Part shown: positions 20,479 through 31,367 of the stretch, one piece after another | Layout: every line of letters starts with the position of its first letter | Numbering within the stretch: position 1 is the stretch's first letter | Assembly: GCA_947471745.1 (NCBI GenBank) | Contig: CANJKZ010000430.1 | Span: forward strand, 522,501-586,500 | Reading direction: 5' to 3' | Length of the DNA: 64,000 nt | Source: Closterium sp. Naga37s-1 | Lineage: Eukaryota; Streptophyta; Zygnematophyceae; Desmidiales; Closteriaceae | Program-made: the position numbers and the translations under genes | Notes under the pieces: model-generated | Database searches by the model: none | The model's input: the letters and a program-made list of their open reading frames with translations, nothing else | Told to the model about the DNA's origin: nothing

Positions 20479-22200
20479 ATGGCCACTTCCGCGGCAGTTG
20501 TTGCGGCCAGGGGTGGACAGCAGCGGGCACTGCTTCTCCCGGACGACCCCACCCCTCGGCAGCTTCGTGAGTGGGTTATTCAGCGAGGTCATCCTGGTGG
20601 TGGAGGTTATCGTTCTGTTAGGACTGCTGCTCTAGGTGCTAGTGAGTCTGCTGCCGCTCCAGGTGCTAGTGAGTCTGCTGCAGCTCTAGGTGCCCGTGCG
20701 TCTACCGACGCTCTAGGTGCTAGTGCGTCTACTACCACAGGTCCTGCCTCAGATGAGGTCTTGCACACTTTCACGCTTGACTCAGGCGCGTCACGTTGCT
20801 TCTTTCGTGATTGCACCACAGTCACACCACTCACAGCACCTGTCCCAGTCTCACTGGCTGACCCCTATGGGGGCCCAGTGGTTGCGAGAGCCTCCACGGT
20901 CCTCCCTTGTCCAGCAGTCCCCTCCGGCTCTTTGTCAGGTCTCCACCTCCCCACGTTCTCGACGAACTTGGTGAGCAACGCTGCCATTCAGGATGTCTGG
21001 GTTGATACCTTTATTCATGGAGGGCAGCGTGTGGCGATCTGTACGTGCTCCCGGACTGGCCGTCACCTGGCTACGTTCACTCGACAGCCTGGGTCTAGTC
21101 TGTACACACTCACCACTGCGTCTGCACAGGTGGCTGAGTCAGGTCAGGTAGCTGCGTCGAGTCGAGCGTCTGCGTCAGGGCAGTTAGCTGCGTCTTGCTC
21201 GTGCAGAGTACTCACGCACGAGACTCAGCGCTGGCACCACCATCTTGGTCACCCCTCCCTGCAGCGTCTGCGCGGCATGCACTCCCGGCTCCTGGTCTCT
21301 GGCCTCCCTGAGACCCTGCCCCCCCTCCCGCGCTCACTTGCGCCGCAGTGCCTTCCTTGCGCCGAGGGGCGGCAGCGCGCCGCTCCTCACTCCTCCGAGT
21401 TTCCTCCGACCACTACTCCTCTGCAGACTCTCCACCTGGACGTGTGGGGCCCGGCCCCCGTCGGTGGGACGGACCAGGAGCGCTACTTCCTGCTGGTTGT
21501 TGACGATTACACACGCTACACCACAGTCTTCCCCTTGCGTCGCAAGGCGGACGTCAGCGGTGTTTTGATCCCTTGGATCCGTGCTACTCGTCTCCAGCTA
21601 CACGCGCGCTTTCAGCAGGACTTCCCAGTCCTGCGTCTGCACTCTGACAGGGGTGGTGAGTTCTCTTCTGGCATCCTTGAGACGTTCTGCCAGGATGAGG
21701 GCATCGCCCAGTCGTTCACGCTTCCGGCCTCTCCGCAGCAAGATGGGATCGCTGAGCGTCGCATTGGCCTGATCATGGAGGTTGTTCGTACCTCCATGAT
21801 CCATGCGGCTGCTCCCCATTTCCTGTGGCCGTTTGCGGTCCGATACGTCGCGCATCAGCTCAACCTCTGGCCCCGTATCTCTGCTCCAGAGACCTCGCCC
21901 ACACTCCGTTGGACGGGACAGCCTGGTGATGCGTCGTCGTTTCGGGTCTGGGGCGCGCTCTCCCTTGTTCGCGATACCAAAGCGAGCATACTCTCTCCTC
22001 GCACTCTCCGCTCTGTCTTCCTGGGCTTCCCCACCGACGCCCCGCCCTGGCAGTTCTTCCACCCTACCTCGCGTCGTGTTCTGTCCTCTCAGGACGTCAC
22101 CTTCAACGAGTCGGTCTGTTACTACCGACTTCACCCGTACGCGTCCCACCCGGCCCCCCTTGCACCCCTCTTCCTGGTACCAGTCCCCCCCCCCCGGTAG
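20479..22200 (+). pseudogene. E1 pol part 1: protease and integrase
   Basis: This 573-codon open frame begins with remnants of the gag C-terminal region (PRQLREW). The aspartic protease DSGA is at residues 101-104. The integrase has an H-H-C-C zinc-binding region (HHHLGHPSL...CLPC) and the DDE core (LDVWGP, LHSDRGGEF, SPQQDGIAERR). It stops at a TAG because a C11 run (22185-22195) shifts the frame relative to relatives. The gag capsid domain is missing. Confidence 0.85.
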
Positions 22201-22235
22201 ACCCCCTCCCCCCACAGGGTCCTGCTCCCTCAGGT

Positions 22236-23345
22236 GTGTCCCAGGTAGACCCACCCCCCTTGGATGAGCCAGTTGAGATCTCTTCTGACTCCTCTGACTC
22301 ACCTGAGGGGGGTGACGCCGTCGCCGACGACACGGCGACCACTCGCCGCACTCCTCGCTTGGCGACCCCCCCCGGGTTTCCCGCCACGGCCGTCTTCGCC
22401 GCCTCCGCAGCCTGCTGCTGTGGACTCTGGAGCTGAGACTACTGGAGCAGGGACTGGGGGTGGTGAGTCTTGGGGTGCCCGCTCTCCTCGTCTGGCTACC
22501 CCCCCCGGGTTCCCACCTCTGCCGTCTTCGCCGCCTCTGCAGCCTACAGCTGAGGACACTGGAGCAGAGACTGTGGGTGCTGGGACTGAGGGTGCTGGGA
22601 CTGAGGATACTGAGCTTGAGGGTGCTGGGACTGAGGGTGCTGAGATTGAGGGTGCTGAGAATGAGGGTGCTGGAACTGAGGGTGGTGGGACTGAGGGTAC
22701 TGCGACTTTGGGTGCTGACTCTGGGGGTGCTGAGACTTCGGGTGCTGACTCTGGGGGTGCTGCGAGTCCTTCTGGAGGTCCTGGAGCTGGAGGTACTGGA
22801 GCTGCTGCTGGCGCTGGAGGTGCTGGAGCTGGAGGTACTAGAGGTGCTTCTGGTGCTGGAGGTGCTAGAGCTACCACTACTGGAGGTACTGGAGCTGGAC
22901 AGCCACCGCAGCCTGCTCTACTCGAGACTCTCTTGCCGCAGGCGATTCGTGCGTGGGTCGTTCTGCGAGGCAGTCCTGGTGGTGGAGGGTACGTTCCTGC
23001 TGGTGCTGGAGTTACTAGTCCAGGAGGTGCTGCTGGTGCTGGAGGTACTGGAGCTGCTGGTACTGGGGGTGCTGGAGCTGCTGCTGGTGCTGGAGGTACT
23101 GGAGCTGCTAGTACTGGAGGTGCTGCTGGTGCTGGAGGTACTGGAGCTGGAGGTACTAGAGCTGCTGGTGCTGGAGGTACTACTGTTACTGGAGGTGCTG
23201 GAGCTACTGGCACTGGAGGTGCTGGTGCTACTGGTGCTGGAGCTGCGGGTGCTGCTGGTGCTGGAGGCGTTGGAGCTGGAGGTACTGGAGGTGCTGGAGC
23301 TACTGGTCCCGGAGGTGCTCGTATTGGAGGTGCTGGAGCTGCAAG
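22236..23345 (+). repeat. E1 GGTGCTGGAG-type linker repeat (integrase-RT spacer)
   Basis: About 1.1 kb of 6-15 bp units based on GGTGCTGGAGCTGGAGGTACT encodes Gly-Ala-Gly-Thr repeats in one frame and Leu-Val-Glu repeats in another. The same spacer, with different unit composition, separates integrase from RT in E2, E3, E6 and E11. Confidence 0.85.
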
Positions 23346-24259
23346 AGAGACACACCTGCACTGACCTGGGTGAGCTGCGGAGCTATCTTGGCTTGCAGAT
23401 CACCCGGGACAGACCACGGCGCACCATCACCCTCACTCAGTCACACATGGTGCACCAGGTCCTTCAGCGCTTCGGCTTCACTTGGTCCTCGCCACAGCCC
23501 ACTCCTCTGTCTACCGGCCACTCGCTCTCAGCTCCACCTTCGGACGAGTCCGTAGAGCCGAGTGGTCCGTACCCAGAGCTTGTGGGTTGCCTCATGTACC
23601 TGATGACGTGCACACGACATGACCTCGCGTACCCTCTCAGCCTCCTGGCTCGCTACGTGGCACCTGGTCGACACCGAAAGGTGCACTTTGATGCTGCGAA
23701 GAGGGTACTGCGCTACTTGTGCAGCACATCGGGCATGGGGCTCGTGCTTGGAGGACGGGGTTCGGTGGTCCTCACAGGACACTCTGATGCTTCTTGGGCC
23801 GACGACCAGACGACTCAGCGTTCGTCACAGGGTTACACCTTCAGTCTTGGCTCTGGTTCTGTCTCGTGGAGGTCCACTCGTTCTTCTTCTGTGCTTGGTT
23901 CCAGCTGTGAGGCCGAGATCTACGCTGGGGCCATGGCTGCACAGGAGCTACGCTGGCTGACCTACCTGCTGACCGACTTGGGGGAGCAGCCTCGTTCTCC
24001 TCCAGTTCTGTACGTCGACAACAAGGCAATGCTTGCCTTGTGTCGCGAGCAGAGACTGGAGCACAGAACGAAGCACATTGCTCTTCGCTACTTCCTTGCG
24101 CGTGAGCTGCAGCAGCGTGGTCAGCTGCGCCTTGCTTACGTGGCCTCTCGGGCCAACACTGCTGATGTCTTCACCAAGGCCCTTAGGTCTGGTGATCATC
24201 ACCGTTTCTGCACTGCTCTTGGGCTTGTGCCCACTCTGCCTCACCTGTTGGTTGCTTGA
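22460..24259 (+). pseudogene. E1 pol part 2: RNase H with RT core deleted
   Basis: The frame runs from the linker directly into TDLGELRSYLGL, the end of the RT connection, then RNase H (DASWADD, SSCEAEIYAGAMAAQELRWL, VLYVDNKA, NTADVFTKA) and a TGA at 24257-24259. The RT fingers and palm, including the YVDD box, are gone. The junction at about 23340 lies in GGAGCTGCA, identical to sequence at the far side of the lost segment in intact copies. Confidence 0.85.
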
Positions 24260-24354
24260 CTTGCTCTTGTTGTACACTGCTATATATCTTTATACCTGCA
24301 TGTTTTCTCTTGCTAGGTTGTGATCAGTGTACTGCCTTGCTATTATATACCTCT

Positions 24355-24457
24355 GCATGTGAACTGGCCTTGTGGCCACTTGCTTGTGCTCGGAATGCGT
24401 GGTGACTTTGTGATCCACCCTGAGCTGTGTTCTCTTCTGCAGACTGGTCTTGTGAAT
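24355..24457 (+). other. E1 3' UTR structured block (three stem-loops)
   Basis: Stem-loop 1 is GGCC-TTGT-GGCC (24366-24377). Stem-loop 2 has an outer stem GCTCGG/CTGAGC (24388-24393, 24420-24425) enclosing GTGG/CCAC. Stem-loop 3 starts GGTC-TTGT but its 3' arm has decayed to GAAT. It lies between the pol stop and the polypurine tract. Confidence 0.7.
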
Positions 24458-24498
24458 GCTTGTTGTGTTTGCTGTCCCCTACTTTGCCTATGGGGGTG

Positions 24499-24634
24499 TG
24501 TCAGATTACAATTGTATCTCTAGGCTACAGTAGGGTCACTCCTTAGTGAGTACAACACTTTAGGGTTAGGTTTCTTCTACTTGTACTCACCTCTTGCCTA
24601 GTTCAATCATTCATTCCTAGTTCTATTCTTGACA
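24499..24634 (+). repeat. E1 3' LTR
   Basis: It is 136 bp, near-identical to the 5' LTR, preceded by the polypurine tract CTATGGGGGTG and followed by target duplicate ATATA. Confidence 0.95.
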
Positions 24635-24767
24635 ATATATAGGTGGCACCACATTTCCTGCACCACATTTCCTTCCGTGCAGCACATGCGAAGGAGAAGA
24701 CACAACAACTCAACAATAGGTGGCCATGAGATAACCTTTCAAGGATTGCCCTGTCCGGTGCCCACCC

Positions 24768-24918
24768 TGTCAAACTACGTGTGTATAAATATATATGCTG
24801 TAGTGAGTTGCATGTTAGGGGGTACAAGAACTCTATCGACACTTTGCTTGTATCCCCCCTCCCCTTGCCCTAATTCATTCATTCCTCCCTTAGTCTCTAA
24901 GATAGTTAGTACTTGAGA
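24768..24918 (+). repeat. E2 5' LTR
   Basis: It is 151 bp, begins TGTCAAACTACGTG and ends TAGTACTTGAGA, an atypical GA end instead of CA. The PBS TGGTATCATGAG follows directly. Confidence 0.92.
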
Positions 24919-25084
24919 TGGTATCATGAGTAGGTCGATTTAAAGCCTGTTTTTTATCTTATCCCGTGCCTAGTCCCATCCCGTAGCGCCCCACAGGCCC
25001 TCCCGTCATGTAGCGCCCCCCAGATCGCCTCGTCCCGTCCCGTCCCGCCCACCCACGCTGCCCCTCTCGCAACTAGCAGCCGCG

Positions 25085-25640
25085 AGCGCGCTAGCACACG
25101 TACGCCGCCGCGCTCGCGCAGCTGCCAGCTCGACTCCACGCACGCGCAGCAGGCCGCACGCGCGCACGAACAGTTGCAGCTCGCGCGGACGCATTCCAGT
25201 GCGCGCACGCCCAGCAGCAGCCCGCGCGCACGCTCTGCAGCTCGCGCACGCACAGCCCCAGCCCGCGCGCACGCCCTGCTGCTCGCGCACGCACAGCCCC
25301 AGCCCGCGTGCACGCCCTGCAGCTCGCGCACGCACAGCCCCAGCCCACGCGCACGCACAGCCCCGCCCTGCCCTGTCGCCCACGCCATGCCTTGTATCGC
25401 CACGCCCTGCCCTGCTGCCCACGCCCTGCCCTGCCGCCCACACGCGCAGCACTAAGTCCTCGTGGCCCTTGTTTTCCAGGCCCCAAAGCCCCACGTTCTA
25501 AGGCCCCAAGGCCCCTCGTTCCTAGGCCTCGAGGCCCCTCGTCCTAAGGCCCTGCGGCCCCTCGTTCTAAGGCCCCGAGGCCCCTTGTTCTAAGGCCCCG
25601 AGGCCCCTCGTTCTAAGGACCCGAGGCCCTTTCCTCTAAG
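25085..25640 (+). repeat. E2 leader minisatellites
   Basis: Two arrays are present: a ~40-bp unit around CAGCCCGCGCGCACGC plus CTCGCGCACGCACAG (about 25170-25350), and a ~23-bp unit AAGGCCCCGAGGCCCCTTGT (about 25480-25650). They share position but not sequence with the leaders of the other elements. Confidence 0.8.
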
Positions 25641-25918
25641 GCCCCGTGGCCACCACCCCTTTGACCGCACTATCACGTAACCGACCGCTCCCCACCGCGC
25701 CAAGCCGCTTCTTACCGCACCTAACCACCCGTGCCGTACCTTCCCACACTTACTTTCACTGGCGTTCCACCTACAGCGGCTAGCGGCTGCAATACACTTC
25801 CTAGGGTAGGCTTGTCCTTTCTGGTTCTACCCGCCACTCGATTCGACCATTCCTAGAGTAGTCATTCCAGCTTCGTTTGTTCGTCCTCTTTCGCCCCTAG
25901 TCCAGTCGAGCACTAGCC

Positions 25919-26597
25919 ATGGCCGCCCCCCGACCTTTACGTTTCGATGCGTAGGGTAGGGCACTGGATTTCCCTGCCTGGCTCCTCCGCGTCGAGCTGC
26001 ATCTGCAGAGCGAGCCCCGGGATGGCGACACGCTCTGGGCTCACGCCTCTGGTGACCTGCCCGCGCCTCCTCGCCCCCCGTGACCTGCCTGAGGCGCCTA
26101 CCGACGACGAGAAGGCGCGCTTCGATAAGGGCCGTACAGCCCTGTCGGTGTGGCAGTCTCGTGACGCTGCGGCTCGTATCGCCCTTACCATCCTTCTCCC
26201 TGAGTCTGAGGAGACCCACTATACCCAGGTTCGATCTGCCCAGGCCTGTTTTGCGGCGATCAAGGCCCGTTACTCCACTCCCACCTCCGCCTCCCTTGGT
26301 CATCTCTTCCTGCCGTTCCCTTTTCCCGACCTAGGCACGTTTTCCCACACTGCTGACCTTATCGCCCACCTCCGCTCGCTCGACGCTAGCTACCGTGCTG
26401 CGAATACGGAGGCTCAGCTAGCGATCCTCACCCCTCCTATGCCCATCACTATTCACTTCATAGCCACTTCCCTCCCTGACCGTCTTGCACCTGTCCGCGA
26501 CGCGCTTCTTCTGAAGCACCCTACTGAGCTTACTATCGAGGTCCTTGAGTCAGCAAGAGCAACATCCGCTCCGTTGCTTCTGCTTCTGGCGCAGTAG
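25919..26597 (+). pseudogene. E2 gag (capsid) remnant
   Basis: The ATG at 25919 opens MAAPRPLRFDA, matching MATLSVLAFDA of E3, but codon 12 is TAG (GAG in E3). The frame then shifts to the one carrying DKGRTALSVWQSRDAAARIA, FSHTADLIAHLRSLDASYRA and PMPITIHFIATSLPDRLAPV, the copia gag capsid pattern, and stops at 26597. Confidence 0.8.
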
Positions 26598-26899
26598 TTC
26601 CCCCGCTCTTTCACGGGTGTACTGTTCCACAGCTCCCCACTTTCACTGCTTCTCTTGCCTCCGCTATGCCTCCTACTACTGGTGAGACTTCTGCAGTGTC
26701 CACTACGGGTGAGTGGTCCAGGGGCAAGGGAGGTAAGAAAGGAGGGAAGGGTGGTGGCGTTGGTGGTGGCTGCGGGGGTGACGCAGGGAATGGCGGAGGT
26801 GGGGGCGGTCCTAGTCCGTTCCAGTCTAGTGGAGGGGCCCTGGAGGTGACCCTGGGCCTGCGGGCCCGACGGGAGGGAGCGCTGGCGTAGCTAGTTGGT

Positions 26900-27373
26900 A
26901 CGCCACTGCAGCAGCGTAGCAGTAGCGGCGGCCCCAGCAGCAGCAGCAGCAGCCACAGCAGGGACAGCCACAGCAGCAGGGACCGCAACAGCAGCTGGGA
27001 CAGCCGCAGCAGCAGGGACAGCCGCAGCGGCAGGTACAGCAGCAGCCCCGGCAGTGGGGATCTGGTGGACCAGGGGGCTCAGGGCGTGACACTGGCACGC
27101 CCAGCTGGGAGTCCCGTGGTACCCCCCCTTACTCTTTGCACGTACCTTGTCCAGACTGGGACACGTCGTGGTCAGCCCTGTGGCCGCTTTCACCCTCCGG
27201 GACAGTGTTTCAGGCAGCTCACGGACCGTCTTCGAGCGGCGAATGGTGACGGCCCCTCCCCGAACTGGGCCCCACTGGCTCATTCTCTTGGTCCGTCGTT
27301 GTTTCAGGTGTCTGAGGTAGACTTGTTTGCTGCCATGCAATATGCCTCTGTGATGTATGCTGATGTTGACTAA
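26900..27373 (+). pseudogene. E2 gag C-terminal part: Gln/Ala tract and zinc-finger-like motif
   Basis: A CAG/CAR repeat (about 26930-27050) is followed by a C-X13-C-X3-H-X4-C motif at 27137-27208 and the QLTDRLR block, shared with E3 at 31444-31515. It ends at TAA 27371-27373 before the protease region. Confidence 0.7.
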
Positions 27374-27418
27374 AGTGCTGCTGGATCTGTTTGCTCGCGT
27401 GTTCGTAGTTTAGACTCC

Positions 27419-29144
27419 TTGCATGTTGCTAGTGTAGGTGTTTGTGCTTCTAGTCTAGGTGCTTGTGTAGCTACTAGCCCAGGTGCACCTCCTGCTGAAG
27501 CTTCGCTCTTTTTCACGCTGGACTCTGAAGTGTCTCAGTGCTTCTTTCGCGACCACACGACTCTCACTCCGCTTCCCGCTCCGGTTCCGGTTGCACTGGC
27601 TGATCCTACCTCAGGACCAGCAGTTGCACGCATGCTCTACCACCCTGCCGTGCCCGGCTGTCCCCTGTGGCGTCCTCACTAGTCTCCACATCCCCTCGTT
27701 CTCTAGGAACTTGGTGGGTGTTGGATATTCTCAGGGCCGCCACGTCGGTGTCTGGTTTCCACCGTCTGAGCGTGGCGGGACCTGCGTGGACAGTGACACT
27801 TACGCTCCCTTGGCCACGTTTGAGCGGGAGCCAGGCCGCTCCGGTCTCTACACACTGCCCACCCAGTCTCCCCAGGTCGTCCCGTCTGGTCTGGTAGCTG
27901 CGTCTGGTCAGGTTGCTGCGTCGTGTTCCTGTCGCTCGCTCGCCCTCCCGACTGACATGTGGCACCACCGTCTTGGTCACTCGTCCCTCCCGCGTCTCCG
28001 CAGCATGGCTAGCCAGGGTCTTGTCTCAGGTCTCCCGCGCGTGCTAGAGTCGCTTCCTCGTTCGCATGCGCCATAGTGTATTCCTTGTCGAGGGTCGGTT
28101 GCGCGCCACTCCTCACTCCTCCTCCCTTCATCCGGCCACATCGCCTTTCCAGACTCTCCACTTAGACGTCTGGGGCCCCGCCCCTCGCCCTGGGCCTGAG
28201 AGGGAGAGTTTCTTTTTAGTGGTCGTTGACGACTACTCCCGCTACACCACCGTGTTCCCCCTGGCGAAGGAGTCCGAGGTGACTTCTACACTGTGCAGGT
28301 GGTTGTTGGCCACTGAGGCCACCCATGATAGTCGTGTCGTTTGTCTCCACTCTGACCGTGGGGGTGAGTTTCGCTATGGCATTCTTGCCGGATTCTGTCG
28401 CGAGCAAGGCATCTCTTAGTCCTGGACGCTTCCAGAGTCCCCACAACAGAATGGGTTTGCTGAGCGCCGCATAGGCTTGGTCATGGAGATCGCCCGTACC
28501 CCCATGATCCACGCCCGTGCGCCCCATTTTATGTGGCCCTACGCGGTTCTCTACGCAGCCCACCAGCTGAACCTCTGGCCTAGTGTCTCACGGCCAGGGG
28601 CTTCACCGACCAGTCTTTGGACCGGGTCCCCTGGTGTTGCGTCGCTGTTTTGTGTCTGGGGCTGCCTTGCGCATGTCCGCGACACCTCTGCGGACAAGCT
28701 CTTGCCTCGCGCCATCCCCTGTGTCTTCCTTGGTTTCCCGGTGGACGCCCCTGACTACACGTTTTACCACCCTCCCCTCCACCGGTTTCTCGACTCTCGT
28801 GACGTCGAGTTTGTCGAGTCTGTGTCCTACTTCGTCCGCTACCCTAGCCGAGGTCTCCCGGTTCCCCCCCCTCCCCTTTTCCTCGCCCCTGCTCCTCCTC
28901 CTGCTCCCGCCCCTCTTGTGCCCCCACCCCCCCCTGGTCCTGCCCCGTCAGGTGTGTCCCACGCTACCCCGCTCCCCTCGGTAGCACGCCCGGTCCCGCC
29001 TCCTTCCCCACAGTTGTCCTCTCAGTCACCACAGAAGCTACCGGCACTACCGCGACAGGTTGCGGTGGACTCTGGGGGTTTTGGTCTAGGAGGTGCTAGG
29101 GTTGGAGGAACTGGAGTTGAGGGTACTGACACTGGGGGTGCTAG
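27419..29144 (+). pseudogene. E2 protease and integrase remnant
   Basis: The protease active site reads DSEV instead of DSGA (FTLDSEVSQCFFRD), so it should be inactive. The integrase keeps WHHRLGHSS, LDVWGPA, LHSDRGGEF and SPQQNGFAERR but has two TAG codons (CAG in relatives) in HAP*CIPC and GIS*SWTLP. It continues into the Pro-rich and Gly-rich linker, broken at 29144 by E3. Confidence 0.85.
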
Positions 29145-29269
29145 TGTCAGATTTATATGACATAGCTACTGTAGGCTATAGTGGGGTGGCACATATGGGG
29201 TACAGTTTTCTAGGGTTTGCTTTTTGTACCCAACTTTCACTTGGTCATTTCATTCCTCGTTTCTTCTCA
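29145..29269 (+). repeat. E3 5' LTR
   Basis: It is 125 bp, begins TGTCAGATTTATATGAC and ends GTTTCTTCTCA, preceded by GCTAG. Confidence 0.95.
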
Positions 29270-29315
29270 TGGTATCGAGCAGGTTCCCTAGTGGGAACGA
29301 TTCCTAGGGCCCACC
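29270..29315 (+). other. E3 leader module: PBS, inverted repeat, GGGCCCACC
   Basis: PBS TGGTATCGAGC at 29270; inverted repeat GTTCCC-TAGT-GGGAAC at 29283-29298; GGGCCCACC at 29307-29315, followed by a T16 run (29324-29339). Confidence 0.8.
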
Positions 29316-29418
29316 ACCACGAATTTTTTTTTTTTTTTTCCTGCCCGGAGCGCGTTTTGCTCCGGCCCGAGTCGCGCCGCCCCTACGGCCCTTCGCGCCG
29401 CCCTTTCGGCCCGTCGCG

Positions 29419-30215
29419 CCCGTCGCGCCTGTCGCGCCCGTCGCGCCCGTCGCGCCCGTCGCGCCCGTCGCGCCCGTCGCGCCCATCGCCACCTTACGCG
29501 GCCCCGCCACCTACCTTCGCGGCCCCGCCACCTACCTGTGCGGCCCCGCCACCTACCTCCGCGGCCCCGCCACCTACCTGTGCGGCCCCGCCACCTACCT
29601 TCGCGGCCCCGCCACCTAACTGTGCGGCCCCGCCACCTACCTCCGCGGCCCCGCCACCTACCTGTGCGGCCCCGCCACCTACCTTCGCGGCCCCGCCACC
29701 TACCTGTGCGGCCCCGCCACCTACCTCCGCGGCCCCGCCACCTACCTGTGCGGCCCCGCCACCTACCTTCGCGGCCCCGCCACCTAACTGTGCGGCCCCG
29801 CCACCTACCTCCGCGGCCCCGCCACCTACCTGTGTGGCCCCGCCACCTACCTCCGCGGCCCCGCCACTTGCCTGTGCGGCCCCGCCATCTACCAGCGGCC
29901 CCGCCACCTACATGCGGCCCCGCCACCTACTAGCGGCCCCGCCACCTACCTGCGGCCCCGCCGCCTCCTCTCAGCGGCCCCGCCGCCTCCTCCCAGCGGC
30001 CCCGGACGCCGCCCTCTCAGCGGCCCCGCCGAGCCGCCCAGCAACCAAGCCGCCCAGCCGCCGAGCCGCCCAGCAGCCGAGCCGCCCAGCAGCCGGGCCG
30101 CCCAGCAGCCGAGCCGCCCAGCAGCCGAGCCGCCCAGCAGCCGAGCCGCCGAGCCGCCCAGCAGCCGAGCCGCCGAGCCGCCCAGCAGCCGAGCCGCCGA
30201 GCCGCACTACAGCCG
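29419..30215 (+). repeat. E3 leader minisatellites
   Basis: Three consecutive arrays: a 9-bp unit GTCGCGCCC (29419-29487), a 21-bp unit GCCCCGCCACCTACCTGTGCG (about 29503-29905) and a ~15-bp unit CAGCAGCCGAGCCGCC (about 30050-30215). Confidence 0.9.
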
Positions 30216-30306
30216 AGCCACCCGAGCCGCCCTGTCCGGTAAGAGCAGCGCCCCTTTCACAGCACTGCCCTCACCCTACTGTTTGCGCTGCTAGTCTACT
30301 GCTGTC

Positions 30307-31332
30307 ATGGCTACCCTTAGTGTCCTCGCTTTTGACGCTGAGGGTCGGGCCATTGACTTTGACGTCTGGATAGATGACCTGCAGCTTTTCTTACAGTGCG
30401 ACAGGGCAGACGGCCTCTCCCTCTTTGACCTCACTTCTGGTGCCTCTCCTGCCCCCGCTGCTGATGCTGACGCCACTGTTCGCTCCCAGTGGGCCACGCG
30501 CGATGCTGCTGCACGTCTTGCTGTGCGTCGCCACCTACCTACCTCTGAGCGTGCGCACTTTAGCCAGTACAAGAGTGCTCAGTCCTTGTACGACGCTGTA
30601 GTTGCGCGCTACTCCTCCCCTGCCACTGCTGCACTTAGCCGCCTCATGCTACCGTACCTCTTCCCTGACCTTGCTGCCTTTCCCACAGTCGCTGACCTCA
30701 TTACGCACCTCCGCACTAGTGACACTCGCTACCGCGCTGCGCTTCCTGCAGAGTTCTGCGCCAAGAACCCCCCCCCCATGTACATCACCCTCTACTACAT
30801 AGTCACCCGGCTCCCTGACTCCCTTCGCGTAGTGAGGGACCACTTCCTCTCTGTTTGCCCCACCACTCTCACCGTTGACCTCCTCGAGAAGTCCCTCCTA
30901 GCAGCAGAGAAGAGCATAGTAGCTGTAGGAGCCTCTCGTGGTGACCCTCGCACCCCCATCTTTGAGGGGCGTTCCCCCTCCCCCCTTTTGCCCTCTGTTG
31001 CCTCTGCTGCTGCGGCCGACCTCGCTGGTTTGGAGTCGGTCGGTGCGGCGTCTACCCCTAGCGGGAGACGCCGCCCTGGCAAGGGCAAGGGGGGCAGGGG
31101 CACTGGAGGGGCTAGCGGGGGCGGTGGAGGCGGCGGTGGAGGCGGTGGAGGGGGTGGGGGTGGCGGTGGGGGTGGTGGCGGGGGTGGAGGTGTCGGTGGT
31201 GGCAGTGGAGGCGGAGGCGGCGGCGGCGGTGGCGGTGGGAGCGGAGGTGGCGGCGGTGGAGGAGGAGGCGGCGGAGGAGGTGGAGCTGGTCGGGGTGGCG
31301 CTGCGCAGAGAGTCGGCTCCGGTGGTGGTCAG

Positions 31333-31367
<35 letters not shown>

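Larger units (their letters stand above)
19292..24634 (+). mobile_element. E1: Ty1/copia LTR retrotransposon, internally deleted
   Basis: Both LTRs are 136 bp (TGTCAG...TTGACA), and the target-site duplication is ATATA (19287-19291 and 24635-24639). A degenerate iMet primer-binding site follows the 5' LTR, and a CTATGGGGGTG polypurine tract precedes the 3' LTR. The gag capsid region and the RT catalytic core are absent while protease, integrase and most of RNase H remain, so it is non-autonomous. The LTRs are nearly identical, indicating a young insertion. Confidence 0.95.

Noticed and set aside
22299..23361. Minus-strand Pro/Ala and Ser/Thr frames opposite the E1 linker
   Set aside because: Mirror of the Gly-Ala linker repeat of pol.
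29288..29926. Minus-strand frames rich in WRGR/GGA repeats opposite the E3 leader
   Set aside because: Translation of the 21-bp leader repeat only.
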